A DNA stretch of 64,000 bases, from contig CM066988.1 of the NCBI GenBank assembly GCA_033977485.1, positions 76,109,669-76,173,668 of the forward strand, written 5' to 3'. The translations under genes were made by a program, and so were the position numbers. Source of the DNA: Hydrangea macrophylla (taxonomy: Eukaryota; Streptophyta; Magnoliopsida; Cornales; Hydrangeaceae). Numbering within the stretch: position 1 is the stretch's first letter; each line of letters opens with the position of its first letter. Shown one piece after another: positions 31,986 to 44,515 of this stretch. A model generated the notes under the pieces. It searched no databases, had not been told where the DNA came from, and saw only the letters and a program-made list of their open reading frames with translations.

Positions 31986-34900
31986 TAGAGCCTTGGGGAC
32001 GAGTGAGGATAATATGGAATCAGGAATGTAGGACGACATGCACGTGACGAGATATATATATATATATAATATTAAAGCAAGAGATATACGTGAAATATGT
32101 GGCATGATAACTCATATTGCATGTCACGATACGATTGGTAATGTGATGTGTATGGATGAACTGTGAACATATCATAACATACATTGTCATACTATATGGA
32201 TGTGATGAAGTAAGGGTATTAACGACGTAATAAACGATATGAGATGAGATGAGATAAAGTGAGATTGGATGATGGTAAAATTACTGTGTTTGCCGTGGAC
32301 ACTGTAGAGTTGCCGAAGGTGATAGATGATATCATCTTGGTAACCATTTGATTTTTAAAATCTTAAATCGTAAAAATTTTTCAAAATCGATGGGAATGAG
32401 TTTTCTTTGAGTACGAGATAGAGATGGAATTTGTATGGTAAACAGTAGAAGAAATTTGAAGGTGGTTCACATGTTGACAGATATACTTTCCGTATACAGG
32501 TAGTGCGAGTGGTTGTTGGAAGTTATCATTTCGGGATTGGTTTAACGATTATGACCTAAGTACATGAGATTGTGACATGAGTATATCAGGGACGATGGCA
32601 GAATTGACGGGATAGCAAGTATCAAGAAGTATATGTATAGATATTTTGGTGTATGGTGTATATTTGAGAAATCTCTTAACTTACCTTACGGTATTGAGGT
32701 ATAGGATGGTTGAGGAATCTCTCAACCTAGCTTATGGTGCGTATCAGATGGTTGAGGAATCTCTCAACCTTTGAATGGTAAGTATTGGGAGTTAAATACG
32801 GTATTGGGATAGTGGACGGTTGTGGAATCTTTCTTGCGGTCAGTTTTGTCAGATGTTAAGGAATCTCTCAACTGAATCTATTATCTCTAGTTTGCGAGGC
32901 GATTTTCCTATGAGTGGTCGTTATGCATTTCGGAATAGTCGTAATAAGAATACGGTCGAATATTTAATGAGTTATGCGACATCAATTGGTCTTGGAAGTA
33001 AGATGATGCCAGAACGAACGTGAAAAAAAGATGGTTGAGGTTTGAGTATGGAATTTTTGGTATAAATTTCAAAATTTAGATTGAACGTGGAATTGATAGA
33101 ACTATTAGGTGCATGGACAGTGAGCTCATAACAAGAGCTAATAGCCCAATCCAGGGGTGACTTGTAATGGGTGCAGTGCAGACCTGACTCTTGTGATGTT
33201 CCCAAGCAGATCTGAGTTTCACGTGAACGTAGATTTAATATTGGTAGGGTAGAAGTGAATGAGAATGGGAGGAGTGTATGTAAAAATCATTTGGGATTTT
33301 GACCTTTACAACGACGAAGAGAGCAAAGGAATGAATATGTGAGACGAGAATTTTTTGAATTTACAAGATTGGTTAGAGGTGATATGGGTGATGCGTAGTA
33401 GGACAATTGTCGCATTGTCACTTGAGGCATTGATGTGGTAAGTGGATATTGAATTGAGAATACATTTCAAAAAGTGGAGGGCAGAGTAGTAAGTAGAAAT
33501 GTTGATCGATAATGAATTTAATGAGTTCTATGGAGAGGAGGATGAAAAAGGCTGTTTATAAGGATGTGAATGTATAAATTGGAAAGATGGTACTTGATGA
33601 GTAAGTGAACGGTATGAGTATGATGGATGCTGGTGGTACGTGAATTTAATTACGATTTTGGCTATGGTTAAAGGAATTTGTTTTAAAGAGAAAAAAATGT
33701 GTTTGAAAATTTTATTTTATTACGATGTCGTGAAGGCAACAATTGGAAAGAGAATGCAGAATGAGAATGAATGTGAAGGAAAGTTGTTAAATTGGAGAGA
33801 AGGCTGTAATGGTCTTGATCGAGACTAAATGTCTGATTAGAAAGTTATCGATGGAATATTGGGATTAATATTAGAAAATGGCCGATGAAGCATTGGGAAT
33901 AAGGGGAAAAAGACTAGGAAGTACCTATTTGGATTATAAGGATGTAGGTTGGTTTATGTGAGGAGTTTGTTCAAGAAAAAATGGAGAATGAAATAGTTTG
34001 CTTGAATTACAGAGCTGTTGTCTGAAGGACACAAGTTTTGAACTTTTAAAATATTTTGGTAATGATCAAAATCACTACTGGAAGTGGATTTAAAGCTATT
34101 TGAAATAGAAGTTTTTTTTTAAATGCCAATGAATTGGTTACGAGATACGTATTAAGAATTGAGAAGAACAGGAGTGGTGTTTGATGTTGATTTCAGTAGA
34201 GGGAAAGACTGGAGATTGTGAGACTATTATAGTTATATCGGTATTTAATTTAGATTGATGAATTTGAAAGATGAGATGAGATTAGTCGAGGATGATTTCC
34301 ATGAGTTATGAGATAAAAGTGAACTAATGTATTGAGATTAATGTAACGGTCTTTGAGAGAAAGGTAATCAGATTGGACATGATTAGGACGGATTCGAATT
34401 GTCACTGATAAGAGAGACAGAATATCAGAGATCGTATTGTAATCTTGAATATGTCACAAGGAGGAGTATATGTTGAAGGAATTATGAGGAGTGTTGAGTA
34501 ACACGTGGATCAAATTCTGTTAACAATTGTGGTTGTTACGATGGACGTTGTTGGAGTAGTAGTGTTGTGATATGGAAGAAAAGTTTACAACAAATTTGAG
34601 AAGTTTGTTTTAAAACATAAAGAAGAAAACGTATTTTTTTAGTGAAAGTTTTAGATTAAAATTCTTATAGTTTCTTTGTTTGTAAATTGATGGCTTGTTC
34701 AAGTGGAATACTTGCTCGAGTAATATGGTGATAGTTATGGAGGTTTGGTTATAGCAAAGATTTGCAATTGGAATCCACAATGACACTTTAAGAGGTATTG
34801 AATGAATGGGGATATATTGATGAGTTGGTTGATGAAGTCGGAAGGAAAATAGACGATAAAATGATATTTATAGATATCGAGGGTTACAGTTATGGAATAT

Positions 34901-35531
34901 CTTAGAAGGGAAGTGTTGACATATGGTGAGAAATAGAAAGAAGTTTGAGCGTGTAAGTATTACACAAAGGTTTAATGGTTGAAAAAGATACGAGATTGAA
35001 TTTCGAAGGTATCAAACAATTGGTTGAAGAATCAACGTAATTGTACGAATGTTCGTACTCGATTATGGTTCCATTCGAGATATGGAATCAAAAGAAATTG
35101 CTAAACGGTTTGAGACGATTTGTAAGTGACTGTAGGTCGAAGAGAAAAAAGGTGAGGAGAGATGACTCATTTTTTCAGTTTGTGTATTGAAGTTTATGGT
35201 TTCAAAACAGGTACGATAGTATGGGACATTGTGGTGTAATCTATTATCAGAAAGGAATGAGCGTGTTCTACTTGAGTCTTGATATTCTTACTTGGGAGAA
35301 ATGTTGATTGGTTGCATGTGTTCAATTTGACACTTTAAGTGGATATAGACGGGGTTTAGAGGAGTTATTTTCCTTACGAACTTGAGGATTTATTTTTCTC
35401 ATGAGTTGTGACATCGGAGTGGAGAGATGGAAATTGTGAACAAAAAGACAAGTGTTGGGAAGAATGTGGGAGAGGTCATGCTAGGAAACGGCATAAGTTT
35501 GGGGACAAACTTCTTTTAAGGGGAAGAGAAT
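31986..35531 (+). other. Noncoding interior of the LARD-like element
   Basis: No retroelement domain could be recognised on either strand. A 40-55-bp repeat with GGTTGAGGAATCTCTCAACCT recurs 4-5 times at 32640-32880; it is self-complementary. The remainder is AT-rich with no open frame longer than ~80 codons. Confidence 0.65.
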
Positions 35532-37619
35532 TATAACACCCTTGTACGGGTTTATTGTTTTTCATTACATTGCCATGCATGATAACGTGATTAGTGTATG
35601 TGATAGCACATGTGAGTGAGTTTTGACTCTCGAGTTGATTTGGGTATCTGTGTAAGAGAACACTCTGAGACAGTGTGAAGTGAATGTTTTGATGATGTGA
35701 CATCTCTCCGAGATTGAGACAGTCATTGTTGAATACCTTAGATTTTTATCTAAAAATAAATATTTATCTATGTATTTCACTATCTATATTATTATTTGGT
35801 TTAGAATTTGTTTCGGTTATTAATTTTAGTATCCTGGTGAGGACGAATTGACACGTTACATAATTGATAGGCTAATTAGCAAATTACATAAAATTATGTG
35901 GGATCGCGTAATTACGGACCCAAATGGAACTTAGACGAAAACTTTTATGTATTAGAAATTTCACTCGTGAAGCCATAACTTTGATGTTTAAGACGTTTTA
36001 GAAGACAATCGGAGGATTGGAGAAACTCATGGGGAATTAAACACAAATTTGAAGAGTCGTGGCTATATATAGAAAGAGGTGAGATATTTTCATTTGTTAA
36101 AGTTTTCTAACCTAAATCAAGAAGAGGCCAAAGGGGGATTCGGAAGCTTTGATCTTCATGATGCCAAACAACGATCGTTCATCCATTGGTTTTCAACCAA
36201 AACTATATTTTCTAACTCCTAGAGGTAAGAGCTTCATTTCAATCAGACTTTGAATCCATAGGAATTGTACTAGACGGACTTCTACACGTTCCTTGTGCTT
36301 GGGTTTTCCTTGGAATGAATTTTTTTTAGAAGCGTTGATCGAAGGTGAGTGGTTCAACTATGTGTTTTGGAATGATTTCTTTCTTGACATGTATTCATTT
36401 TTTGTGTGAAAAGTATGTTTTAATTTGTAAATATATATTGTTTAGTTCTTTGGGCAATTATATTAATAAATGGGGCCAATTGTACGGTGAAATGTTTGAC
36501 TTATTTTGAAAGCACGGTGAAATGTGATTTGAGCATGTTTAGTTGCTATTTAGGTCAAAGGATCATGTGGTATCAACCCATTGTGTGGAACCGTTATAAG
36601 CATGAGATCGTGCTTTTGAAGAAAAGAAACATGGGTCTTACCAAGTCACATGAACTTATTGGCGAGGAGTCACGGACTAGGAGTGTGGACCGTACACGTG
36701 AGACTCGAGAGACTAGTATGAATTGTAATGATGTGAATGCGAGCAGGTTTATCATTCATGTGCATTGTTGTTTTATTCACTAAGAGTTAGCTTAAACAAA
36801 TTGAAATATGTGTGGTTACTTAAATAACCATTCCAGGTGTTAATGCCGACGAGGAATCGGGGAAGTGATCGAGGGATGATGGGTGTTCACTTACAAGGCG
36901 ACTTTCCATGTTTATCTCGTGGTTTTGTAATCGAAACATCAATTTAATTATTTTTAACTTGGAACTTGTGGACTAGAAGCTCTGGATACATTCCAAAACT
37001 TTTGTAATATATTTCGCAGGTCTTTTGGATATGTTGGAGTTGTGAAAGAACTCACAATCTTGAGTTTTAAGTGCGTAAAGGAGTCAATAGTCCATATTAT
37101 TCAAAACTTTTAGCACTATTGAGATTATGCCAAACGTGTCTTTAACGAGTTTTGTAAATGTTTTCCTTAAAGTGACATGTTATTATATATATATATATAT
37201 GTTTAAATACCTTCCAGAAAGTTTCTGAAGAAACGAATTTGGAGAGGACACTTTTTGTCGTGTCGAAAGTTGGACAAAAACAATTGGTTTGCTGTCAAAA
37301 AGACTTTCGACCGGCCGAATGCCCCTTTGGTTGAAACTTCAGCAAAGGCACCTGATCGATGGGACTTTCAACCGGTCGAAATACCCACTGCCAGCTTGGA
37401 TAATTCTTCCATTTTTAAATATTACAAAAGTTCTAATTGCAAACGTAAGCTTCTTTTGGGACCCTTTAAGTGAAAAATTAGTCGGATCAATTCTTGAAGC
37501 CTCCGGGCGAAAAGTGTACTTTGGATTGACTCCGGTACGTACTGATTGGGAACGTTAATAAATTCTCGGTGGTATGCCACGAGCTTCAGCTCCACTTGTT
37601 GTGGGGCCGGACTATGACA
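35532..37619 (+). repeat. 3' LTR of the LARD-like element
   Basis: Matches the 5' LTR along its length, starting after the polypurine tract at ~35515-35531 and ending ACTATGACA. It contains (TA)n at 37183-37200 and CGACCGGCCGAA/CAACCGGTCGAA motifs at 37308 and 37370. Confidence 0.85.
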
Positions 37620-37719
37620 TGGATGAGTTCGATTCAGGATTTAGTAACAGATATAATAAAGTAAAGAGTTAGTAAGTCACGAGTTAGTAAAGTTAGGGAA
37701 AGCATTAAAGGTGGATAGA

Positions 37720-37905
37720 CAGACTATGTAGATTTATAGGGAGGTCACACCACCAATGAAAGCGTATAAGTAAAATAGGAAAACATCGGAAGAACCGACC
37801 AGGTGGATTTATAGGGAGGTCATACTACCAATGAAAGCGTACAAGTAATTAAAAGAGAAAAAAATTGGCAGAGTTACCGGCCAGGTTGATTTATAGGGGT
37901 TTATA
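37720..37905. repeat. ~88-bp tandem repeat, two to three units
   Basis: Units share GATTTATAGGGAGGTCA.AC.ACCAATGAAAGCGTA.AAGTAA and a following AAAA..GGAAGA.CCG.CCAGG. Confidence 0.7.
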
Positions 37906-38380
37906 CGAGCCGAGCTCATACGTGCTTGAGCTTGGCTTATTTATTGAGCGAGCTTGAAATCCATGCCTGAGCTTGGATTATTTCTTAAACAAGCCTGAAA
38001 TTCAAGCTTGATCACAAGCTTTTTCATGAGCCCTCTGAAACTATATAGTTTTATAACATATATGTATATATAAACTACTATACAAACCCTTTATCAAACT
38101 ACCTATTCACGAGCTTTTTCACAAACCTACCAAACTACATAGATTATTTAATAGATTTTTATATAGAGGCCAGCACACAAGCCTTTTTCAAGCACATTCA
38201 CAAGTTTTTTTCCTAAGTCTACTAATTAACGAGCCTTGTTCAAGCGTGGTTAATTCGCGAGCTCTATCAAGCCAATCTCATGTGTGTTTGAGCTTGTCTT
38301 GTTTATTAAACCAGTCAAAAATCTAGGCTTGGGCTTGACTTATTAAATGAACCAAGTCGAGCCTCTATAGAATATGTCAT
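37895..38380. repeat. Degenerate hAT-like element rich in GAGCTTGGCTT
   Basis: Starts GGTTTATACGAGCCGAGCTC and ends CCAAGTCGAGCCTCTATAG, with many scattered GAGCTTG / CAAGCT words in both orientations. This resembles widespread plant hAT-type non-autonomous repeats. No TSD found. Confidence 0.4.
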
Positions 38381-39212
38381 GATGTCTTGTTGAACGACTT
38401 GGCTTGTATACAACCCTAGTCATTTATTTCAGTGGATGAAATTCCTGGGTACGCCACTACATGCAAGTTATACAATACAAATACAACACATCCCACATGA
38501 GTAGCCACCGTCAGTATCTCTAGGCTCACATTAAAACTCGAACCACTTTCCCATAACCTATGTAACCTTTCAACATCCTAGCTAGCCAGCTGCTGACTCA
38601 AAACTTTAATTCAGTGGGGCTGAAGTTTTTATAGGTTCGAGGGCAACGCCCCCGACCAATATTTTAATTGTTTTGTAGAAATATAATAATTTTATGTGAT
38701 TTTTTTTCATAAATTTTGTGTATATATAGTGAGTTAGAAATTCTGTGGGGTTTTTTTGTTGTCTCTCTCACAGAAAAAGAGCAAGGTGAGTTTTTTTTTT
38801 CGCTAAACAGGGGCAAGAGGAGGTTAATGGTGCATATGGGATCTTTGAGTCTTTCGAGGGCATCTGCGAAACTTCAAACTTCATCTGCATGAGAATTTTT
38901 TTTTTGTTTTTTTTTAAATACCTTGTGGAACACTAGGGGACTCTAGGTGGTGTATGTTTTGCTTTTTGGTCATTTATTATATAACATATACATATATATA
39001 TACACACATAATATATAATAGTGTAAATTACCTTTTACCCTTTGTGGTTTGAGAGAGTGGCACACAACCTCTCTGTAGTTTCAAATGTGACACACAACCT
39101 CCCTGTGGTCTTGTGCAAAGTGCAACTGTACGTTGTATTAACTTCAAATGTGAAAAGTCAAATGTGCCCTCCTCCTATCTATATAAGTTACCACATTATA
39201 TAGATAAAATAA
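38381..39212. other. AT-rich spacer, no gene
   Basis: Holds homopolymer T tracts and a short duplicated phrase, CACACAACCTC.CTGTGGT-like, at 39060-39105. No coding region supported. Confidence 0.35.
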
Positions 39213-39397
39213 GAGAAATGCTAGGCACACATTTCAAACTACATTCTAAACCACACTCTTGCTTTAAATGCATGTACCATGTGCTGTGTAAGTGGTGCAC
39301 AAAAAAGTGTGAAAAAATCAAACAGCACAAGGTACATATATTTAAAGCAAGGGGTGTGGTTTGGGGTGTGATTTGGGATGTGTGCCTAACATTTCTC
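39213..39397. mobile_element. Mutator-like MITE, family M2 (185 bp)
   Basis: Inverted ends GAGAAATGCTAGGCACACAT / ATGTGTGCCTAACATTTCTC extend ~40 bases with few mismatches. An exact 9-bp TSD ATAAAATAA flanks it at 39204-39212 and 39398-39406. A 9-base TSD is the Mutator-superfamily signature. Confidence 0.9.
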
Positions 39398-40543
39398 ATA
39401 AAATAATGGCTGGAGCAGATTTCGATTTAATGTGCAAAGTGCAACTTTTGCAATTTCACTAGATTTCGATTGTTTATTCAAGAACACCATGGCTGAAATT
39501 AAACTTGGTTCAATCAATTAAGGAAATACTGATCCGGGTGAGGTCTCGTGAGGCCAAAACCTCTCAAATTTACTTAGACTTGCTTTGCTATACATATTTG
39601 GAGGTTTATATATAGACACTGATATTATAATCTTGAAGTGCTTTGCAAATTTGTGAAATTCGATTGGGGCATAGACCATTGATCTTGAAACCAAGAATTG
39701 GAACTAATTGATTTGATTGAGCAATGTTGTGATGATCTTTGATATGATTTATTGAGGAATTTTCACTCACATTCAATTGAAACAAGTGGGGACACTATGG
39801 TCCGTCCTTAATTTTGTGGGATCAGTAGATGTTGAAAACCATCACCAACTTCCCTCCTCATCGCCTCTCTCTCTAGAAGCCTCCATTAATTTCCCAGTTT
39901 TCTCTCTCTCTCTCTGTATATATATATATATGTGTGTGTGTATGTGAGTGTGTGTATGGTGTATGCATGTGAATTCTATTTGTGAGGTTATTTTCTTGAG
40001 TGAAATTGAGTCACATAGTTGAGACAATAATTAGGTCAGTAAAGTTGAGTGCTTGGGTGAGATTTTAAGGGAAGAAGATGGACCCTCTGTTTCTTTCACC
40101 TCTCTTCCATGCCATCTGTTTCCTCTGCTGGTCTAGTTGAACTTTAATTATAAGGTGTTTATCTGATCCACTGTCAGATCATTTGAGAAAGATGAAAATT
40201 TGGGAAGAATAGCATTACTCTAAATTAAAAGGGCCGCTGACTATAGCTTCTTAATATGGATCAAAATTCACAATTAGCACACACACTTTTCTTTTCATGG
40301 CAAAAGGTCATAAGGTTTTTTTTTTGGCTCAAAAATGGCCCTTAAATCCTAGTAAGGTGTCTATATATCTCCTTATTTTTCAACCAACCAACCCCATGCT
40401 TCCCAAAATAGTTTTTTTAATTTTTAATTTTTATATTTTTTTAAAATTTTTTTTTTTCAATTTTTCAATCTTTAATATGCCATAAAATTACAATTCGGTT
40501 TTCAAACAAAAATATTTAAATATTTGTGATCTACAAAACAATG
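39398..40543. other. Spacer with TA/TG microsatellite, no gene
   Basis: CT/TA/TG simple repeats at 39900-39955; T/A-rich homopolymers at 40395-40455. No coding region supported. Confidence 0.4.
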
Positions 40544-41037
40544 TGTAACAACCCTAAAATTTTTAAGTGTGTAAATAATTATTTTAATTAAATTTTTTCA
40601 TTTAGCAATAATATACGAGTGTGCCTATGTAAGGCATGTGTTGAAAAATTTAAATGTTTGGTGGACGTATCAATTAAATCATGAGTGAGCGCGTTTAGTT
40701 TGGGAGTTATATTTTATTAATTTATATTTGTAAAAAAAAAGTGAAGGGTTGATATGTATTTTTGTTATATAGTGTTTACAGGCCCGCGAATGGGTTAAAT
40801 AATGTAATTAACATTAAAACTTAGTACCAGGGGTCATGGGTACCCATTGGGCTACTCATTTTAATACTTTGTACTGCATTATGGGCTCATATAGGTCTCT
40901 TTTGTGAGCCCACAAGAAGAAAAACGGGATTTATATATTTATGTGTGTTTATTTGACATGTGTAGTGTGTGTAGTGTACTTATCTACTTATGTTAAAAAA
41001 CCCTAGCCCCCATATTAAAACAAAAAGGGAAGAGAAG

Positions 41038-41077
<40 letters not shown>

Positions 41078-43327
41078 AAAAGAAGAAGAAGAAGGAAGAA
41101 AGAAAAAAAGGGAGAAGAAGGAGAACGGTCCCGGGTTCGTGGTCACGTGTGGATCGTGTGGTATTCGTGATTGCCATTTTTTTTATCAACTCGGTGAGTT
41201 AAACTTTGTGTATTCATATATATATACACGTATGTGTATGTATATGTATATACGGGAATAATTAAATTAGTACGTACATGTTTAATTTAATTATTAGGGT
41301 TAAACCTTTGTAATGGATACGTTGTAATTGTTGAAGTAATCTAGATATTTTCTTTTCCCCTACGTGTGATTTTGCGATCATGACATTAGAGTATTCAAAA
41401 GGGTTAGGGGAATCGTTAGTTTGATAAAAACCATATGTGAAATATTCATGTTTGTTAGAAAATATATATGAAATTCGTTTTATGTGTAGTTCATACAGTT
41501 GCAGAAACTTGAGAAAATTATTAGAAAATCGTGGCTTTGAATTTGAACATTCTGTCCGCATGTCTTATGTAAAACGTGATTCTGCACACTTTTCGTGTTT
41601 TAAGTTTTTCCTGATTCTGCACCATTTGGGCAGAAATTTAAGATTACAGTAGCAGTTTTCAATATAGTTCAACGTGCAAATTGGAGAAAATGATTTCTTA
41701 TTATGTGCTTTATGTATGCTAATATTGAATGTTGGGTTGAGATTATTGTACCTGAAATAACTGACCTTATTTTGTGGTCATTTTGATAAAAAGGAGTAAA
41801 TTAGATTCGTTGAATAGTATATTGGGGATCTTGTAATTTGATTGAAAATTATTGAGGGAAGATTGTTATGGGTTAATTGATAAAACCCTTTATTGTAAGA
41901 AATTGGAATACATCTAAAAGTTAGAGATGTGATTGGATGATAAGACGGAACTATTTGATAAACGTGAAATTCACAATTATTGGGAATAATACGAACGATA
42001 AGTGATAATTGCAACATAGTTCTTTAGTGTTCACCGCTCCCCGTTGTGTGATATGATTTTTTGGTAGCTCGACTTGCTGAGTGTACCCTTATGCCAGTGG
42101 CTTCGTGATCAAGCTGGCCTAAGCCTTATGCCCGGCTTATTTGTTAGACGTCTAGGCATATTGATTGGCCTTCTGTGTGTATACCTGGTTTGGTTGATAC
42201 CCCAACCAAACTAGCACCAGAGTGGATGTTAGTAGTATGTCCGGGCACACATGGGATATATGTGTGGGTGTACCACGGAGGGTGGCCAAGGGGTGAACCT
42301 AGGGAACACAAAGATAAATCTAATGCTAATAAATAATGAAAATGGATTATTTCATAAGACTGATAAGCGTGAAATAATAAATGCGACGTTTGGAGTTAGA
42401 ATGTGGACGGTTGGTATGCGGAATTGTTTGCTTGGTCTATGATCATTCAATTTGCAGGATGGTGGGCCCACTAACGTATTACAGGTTTGGCTCACCATAA
42501 GTAATGGGTAAGTATGAAACTCGTAGTAACTTTGAATTTTGGGCAAGAAACTACTTGCCACCACATAAATGGAAACTACTCTATTGTCCAGATATGTGTG
42601 TGGAACTACCTGTCTTGACCCAAGAGTATTGTAGTGTAATTTGTTGTCTACGGGTTCAAGTTGGATCCCTAAGACTTGTTGTTTTGTTTAACTCATACCA
42701 GTCATGTGACTGACCCGAGTGTGTTATACATTCGGAGGCGTTTCTATATGAAACGTAGTCGAATGTATTTGTGCAGGTTTAGTTTTTGGAGATTTTCGTT
42801 GGAGCTTCTGTTTGGGTGAAGAGATGGTCGTTGTGTTGTTTATTATTGGAGTTGTACTTATTTTTGTTGTACTTGATTGTATTTTATTTTCTGGCATTGT
42901 GGGCCAGTATGTATAATTGTAATAAATATGGTATATTGGGTATTGGGAACGTTGTAGTTACTCTGACCAATGGATGTATAGATTTTATTCTTATTTATTT
43001 TTATTTCCGCTGAACTCTGTATGTGGACATTTTATTTATGAAAATGATATATTTTTTTACAATTGAAAAGTGATATAATATTTATAATGGAACTTTAGTT
43101 CTTTTACAATGAAATGGATGTTTGGGAATACATGTTTAATAATAAAGAGTTTTTCTTTAAACACAAGATCACATGTCCTTATTTAAGGAGTATTAAATAC
43201 TGTTTTCAATAAATTTTCTGTTAGCATATGGGAGGGTGTCGCTCTCGTGATTTTTGGTAATTGAATATTAGTCCGGATACAGGCTCTGGATTGAATATTT
43301 GGTTGTCCAAAAAATCGGGGTGTGACA
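40544..43327 (+). mobile_element. Solo LTR (gypsy/chromovirus type), 2784 bp
   Basis: Starts TGTAACAACCCTAAAA and ends AAATCGGGGTGTGACA, with exact 5-bp TSD CAATG at 40539-40543 and 43328-43332. Ends of the TGTAACA.CCC...GGGGTGTGACA type are typical of plant chromoviruses. No internal domains, so it is a recombination product. A (GA)n tract at 41042-41072 makes spurious charged ORFs. Confidence 0.9.
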
Positions 43328-43407
43328 CAATGCATATTGACTATTAAATTCATTACCAAGAAAAAAAATGAAATTTTGCAGCTCAAAATCGATATCGAAT
43401 ATATATA

Positions 43408-44401
43408 TCATCCTTACTAAAGGAAGGTATAGCACCCATGGGTGCGTGCCGATTTCTGAAATTGATTTTTCTAATTTTGGTATTTCTCTGTTTATTTTGT
43501 CCTTTATGTTAATTGCATAGTTAGTCAAATACCATAATATCTCTTTCATATACCATAATTACTCGTATATGAATGTAGCTACGTAAGGATATATTGATTT
43601 GTGAGAGGCTAATTCTGTCATTTGTACAATAATTACATTCAAGTCAACTAATAATTACATTTAGGTCAACTTTTGAAATTTTATTTAATGTAATAATGAT
43701 GATCCAATCAACTTTGGCTTAAATATTTCAGGTTCAATTAGCTTTTTAAACCATAATTACAATTGGTTAAAAAAAATCAACAAAAACTGCTACCGACATC
43801 ATATTTACATATAGGTCAATCTTTGTAAGAAAAATTACAGAATGGTTATCTTTTGGAATAATATTTACATATAGGTGCCTGCTTGCATCACCCTTACATA
43901 TAGGTTAATTTTTGGAAGAAAATTTACAAAATGGTCATCTTTTGGCACAATATTTACATATGGGTCAGTTATTGTAAAAAAAATTACAGAATGATCATCT
44001 TTTGGTACAACAACTTTTTTTTCCCTCCCTTTACAAAAATAGTTGTAAAAGCCAAAAAGAAGCCAAAAATGGCCTTCTTTTGGCACAATATTTACATATA
44101 GGTGCTTGCTTACATCATTCTTATATAACAGAATGGTCATCTTTTGGTGCAATATTTTCATATAGGTCAATTGTTGTAAGAAAAATTATGGAATGGTCAT
44201 CTTTTGGCACAACTGCCTTTTTTTCTTTCCCCTTCACGAATATGGTCGTAAAAGCCAAAGAAGCTAATATGAGGGGCTAGTACAAAATGGTCATCTTTTG
44301 GCACAACCGCTTTTTTTTTTCTCTTTATAAAAATGGTAGTAAAAGTCAAAGAAGCTAATATCAGGGGATAGGCACGTGCGAATCACGTGCTTGTAACCTA
44401 G
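43408..44401 (+). mobile_element. Non-autonomous Helitron (~994 bp)
   Basis: The 3' end shows the Helitron signature: a GC-rich hairpin GCACGTG-CGAAT-CACGTGC (44372-44390), a 7-base spacer, then CTAG (44398-44401) followed by T. The 5' end is placed at TCATCCTTACTAAAGG (43408), preceded by A, giving the expected A|T insertion site without TSD. No Rep/helicase. Interior: seven diverged repeats of GGTCATCTTTTGGCACAAT. The 5' end is less certain than the 3' end. Confidence 0.7.
43840..44310. repeat. GGTCATCTTTTGGCACAAT repeats inside the Helitron
   Basis: About seven irregularly spaced copies with TTTACATATAGGTCAAT.TTTGTAAGAAAAATTA between them. Confidence 0.75.
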
Positions 44402-44515
44402 TATATATAGATAAATATATATTTTGTAATATCGACACTCCTATTGCGTAGATCTTGAAAAAATTAGCCTAAAAAAAACCCGTCCAAAATGGTCGATGAA
44501 TCGTAAAGTTATGGT

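Larger units (their letters stand above)
29692..37619 (+). mobile_element. Large LTR retrotransposon with noncoding interior (LARD-like)
   Basis: Direct repeats of 2269 and 2088 bp share start (TATAACACC..TGTACGGG) and end (GGCC.G.CTATGACA-like). A 5-base TSD, ATGGA/TGGAT (phase ambiguous by one base), flanks the whole. After the 5' LTR comes TGGTATCAGAGC and before the 3' LTR a purine-rich TTTTAAGGGGAAGAGAAT. The ~3.5-kb interior shows no gag, protease, RT or integrase motif, so it would depend on proteins from elsewhere. LTRs differ by many substitutions and a ~90-base indel, so the insertion is old. Confidence 0.8.

Noticed and set aside
30649..36783. Similar short ORFs in both LTRs of the LARD-like element (30649-30858; 36487-36783)
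   Set aside because: They share DNA as LTR copies, start differently and show no domain; conservation is explained by LTR duplication.
40990..41202. Charged E/R/K-rich and S/L/F-rich ORFs
   Set aside because: Produced by the (GA)n microsatellite inside the solo LTR.
43840..44310. Regularly recurring short repeat considered as a CRISPR-like array
   Set aside because: Repeats are diverged and irregularly spaced, in plant transposon context inside a Helitron; no cas genes.
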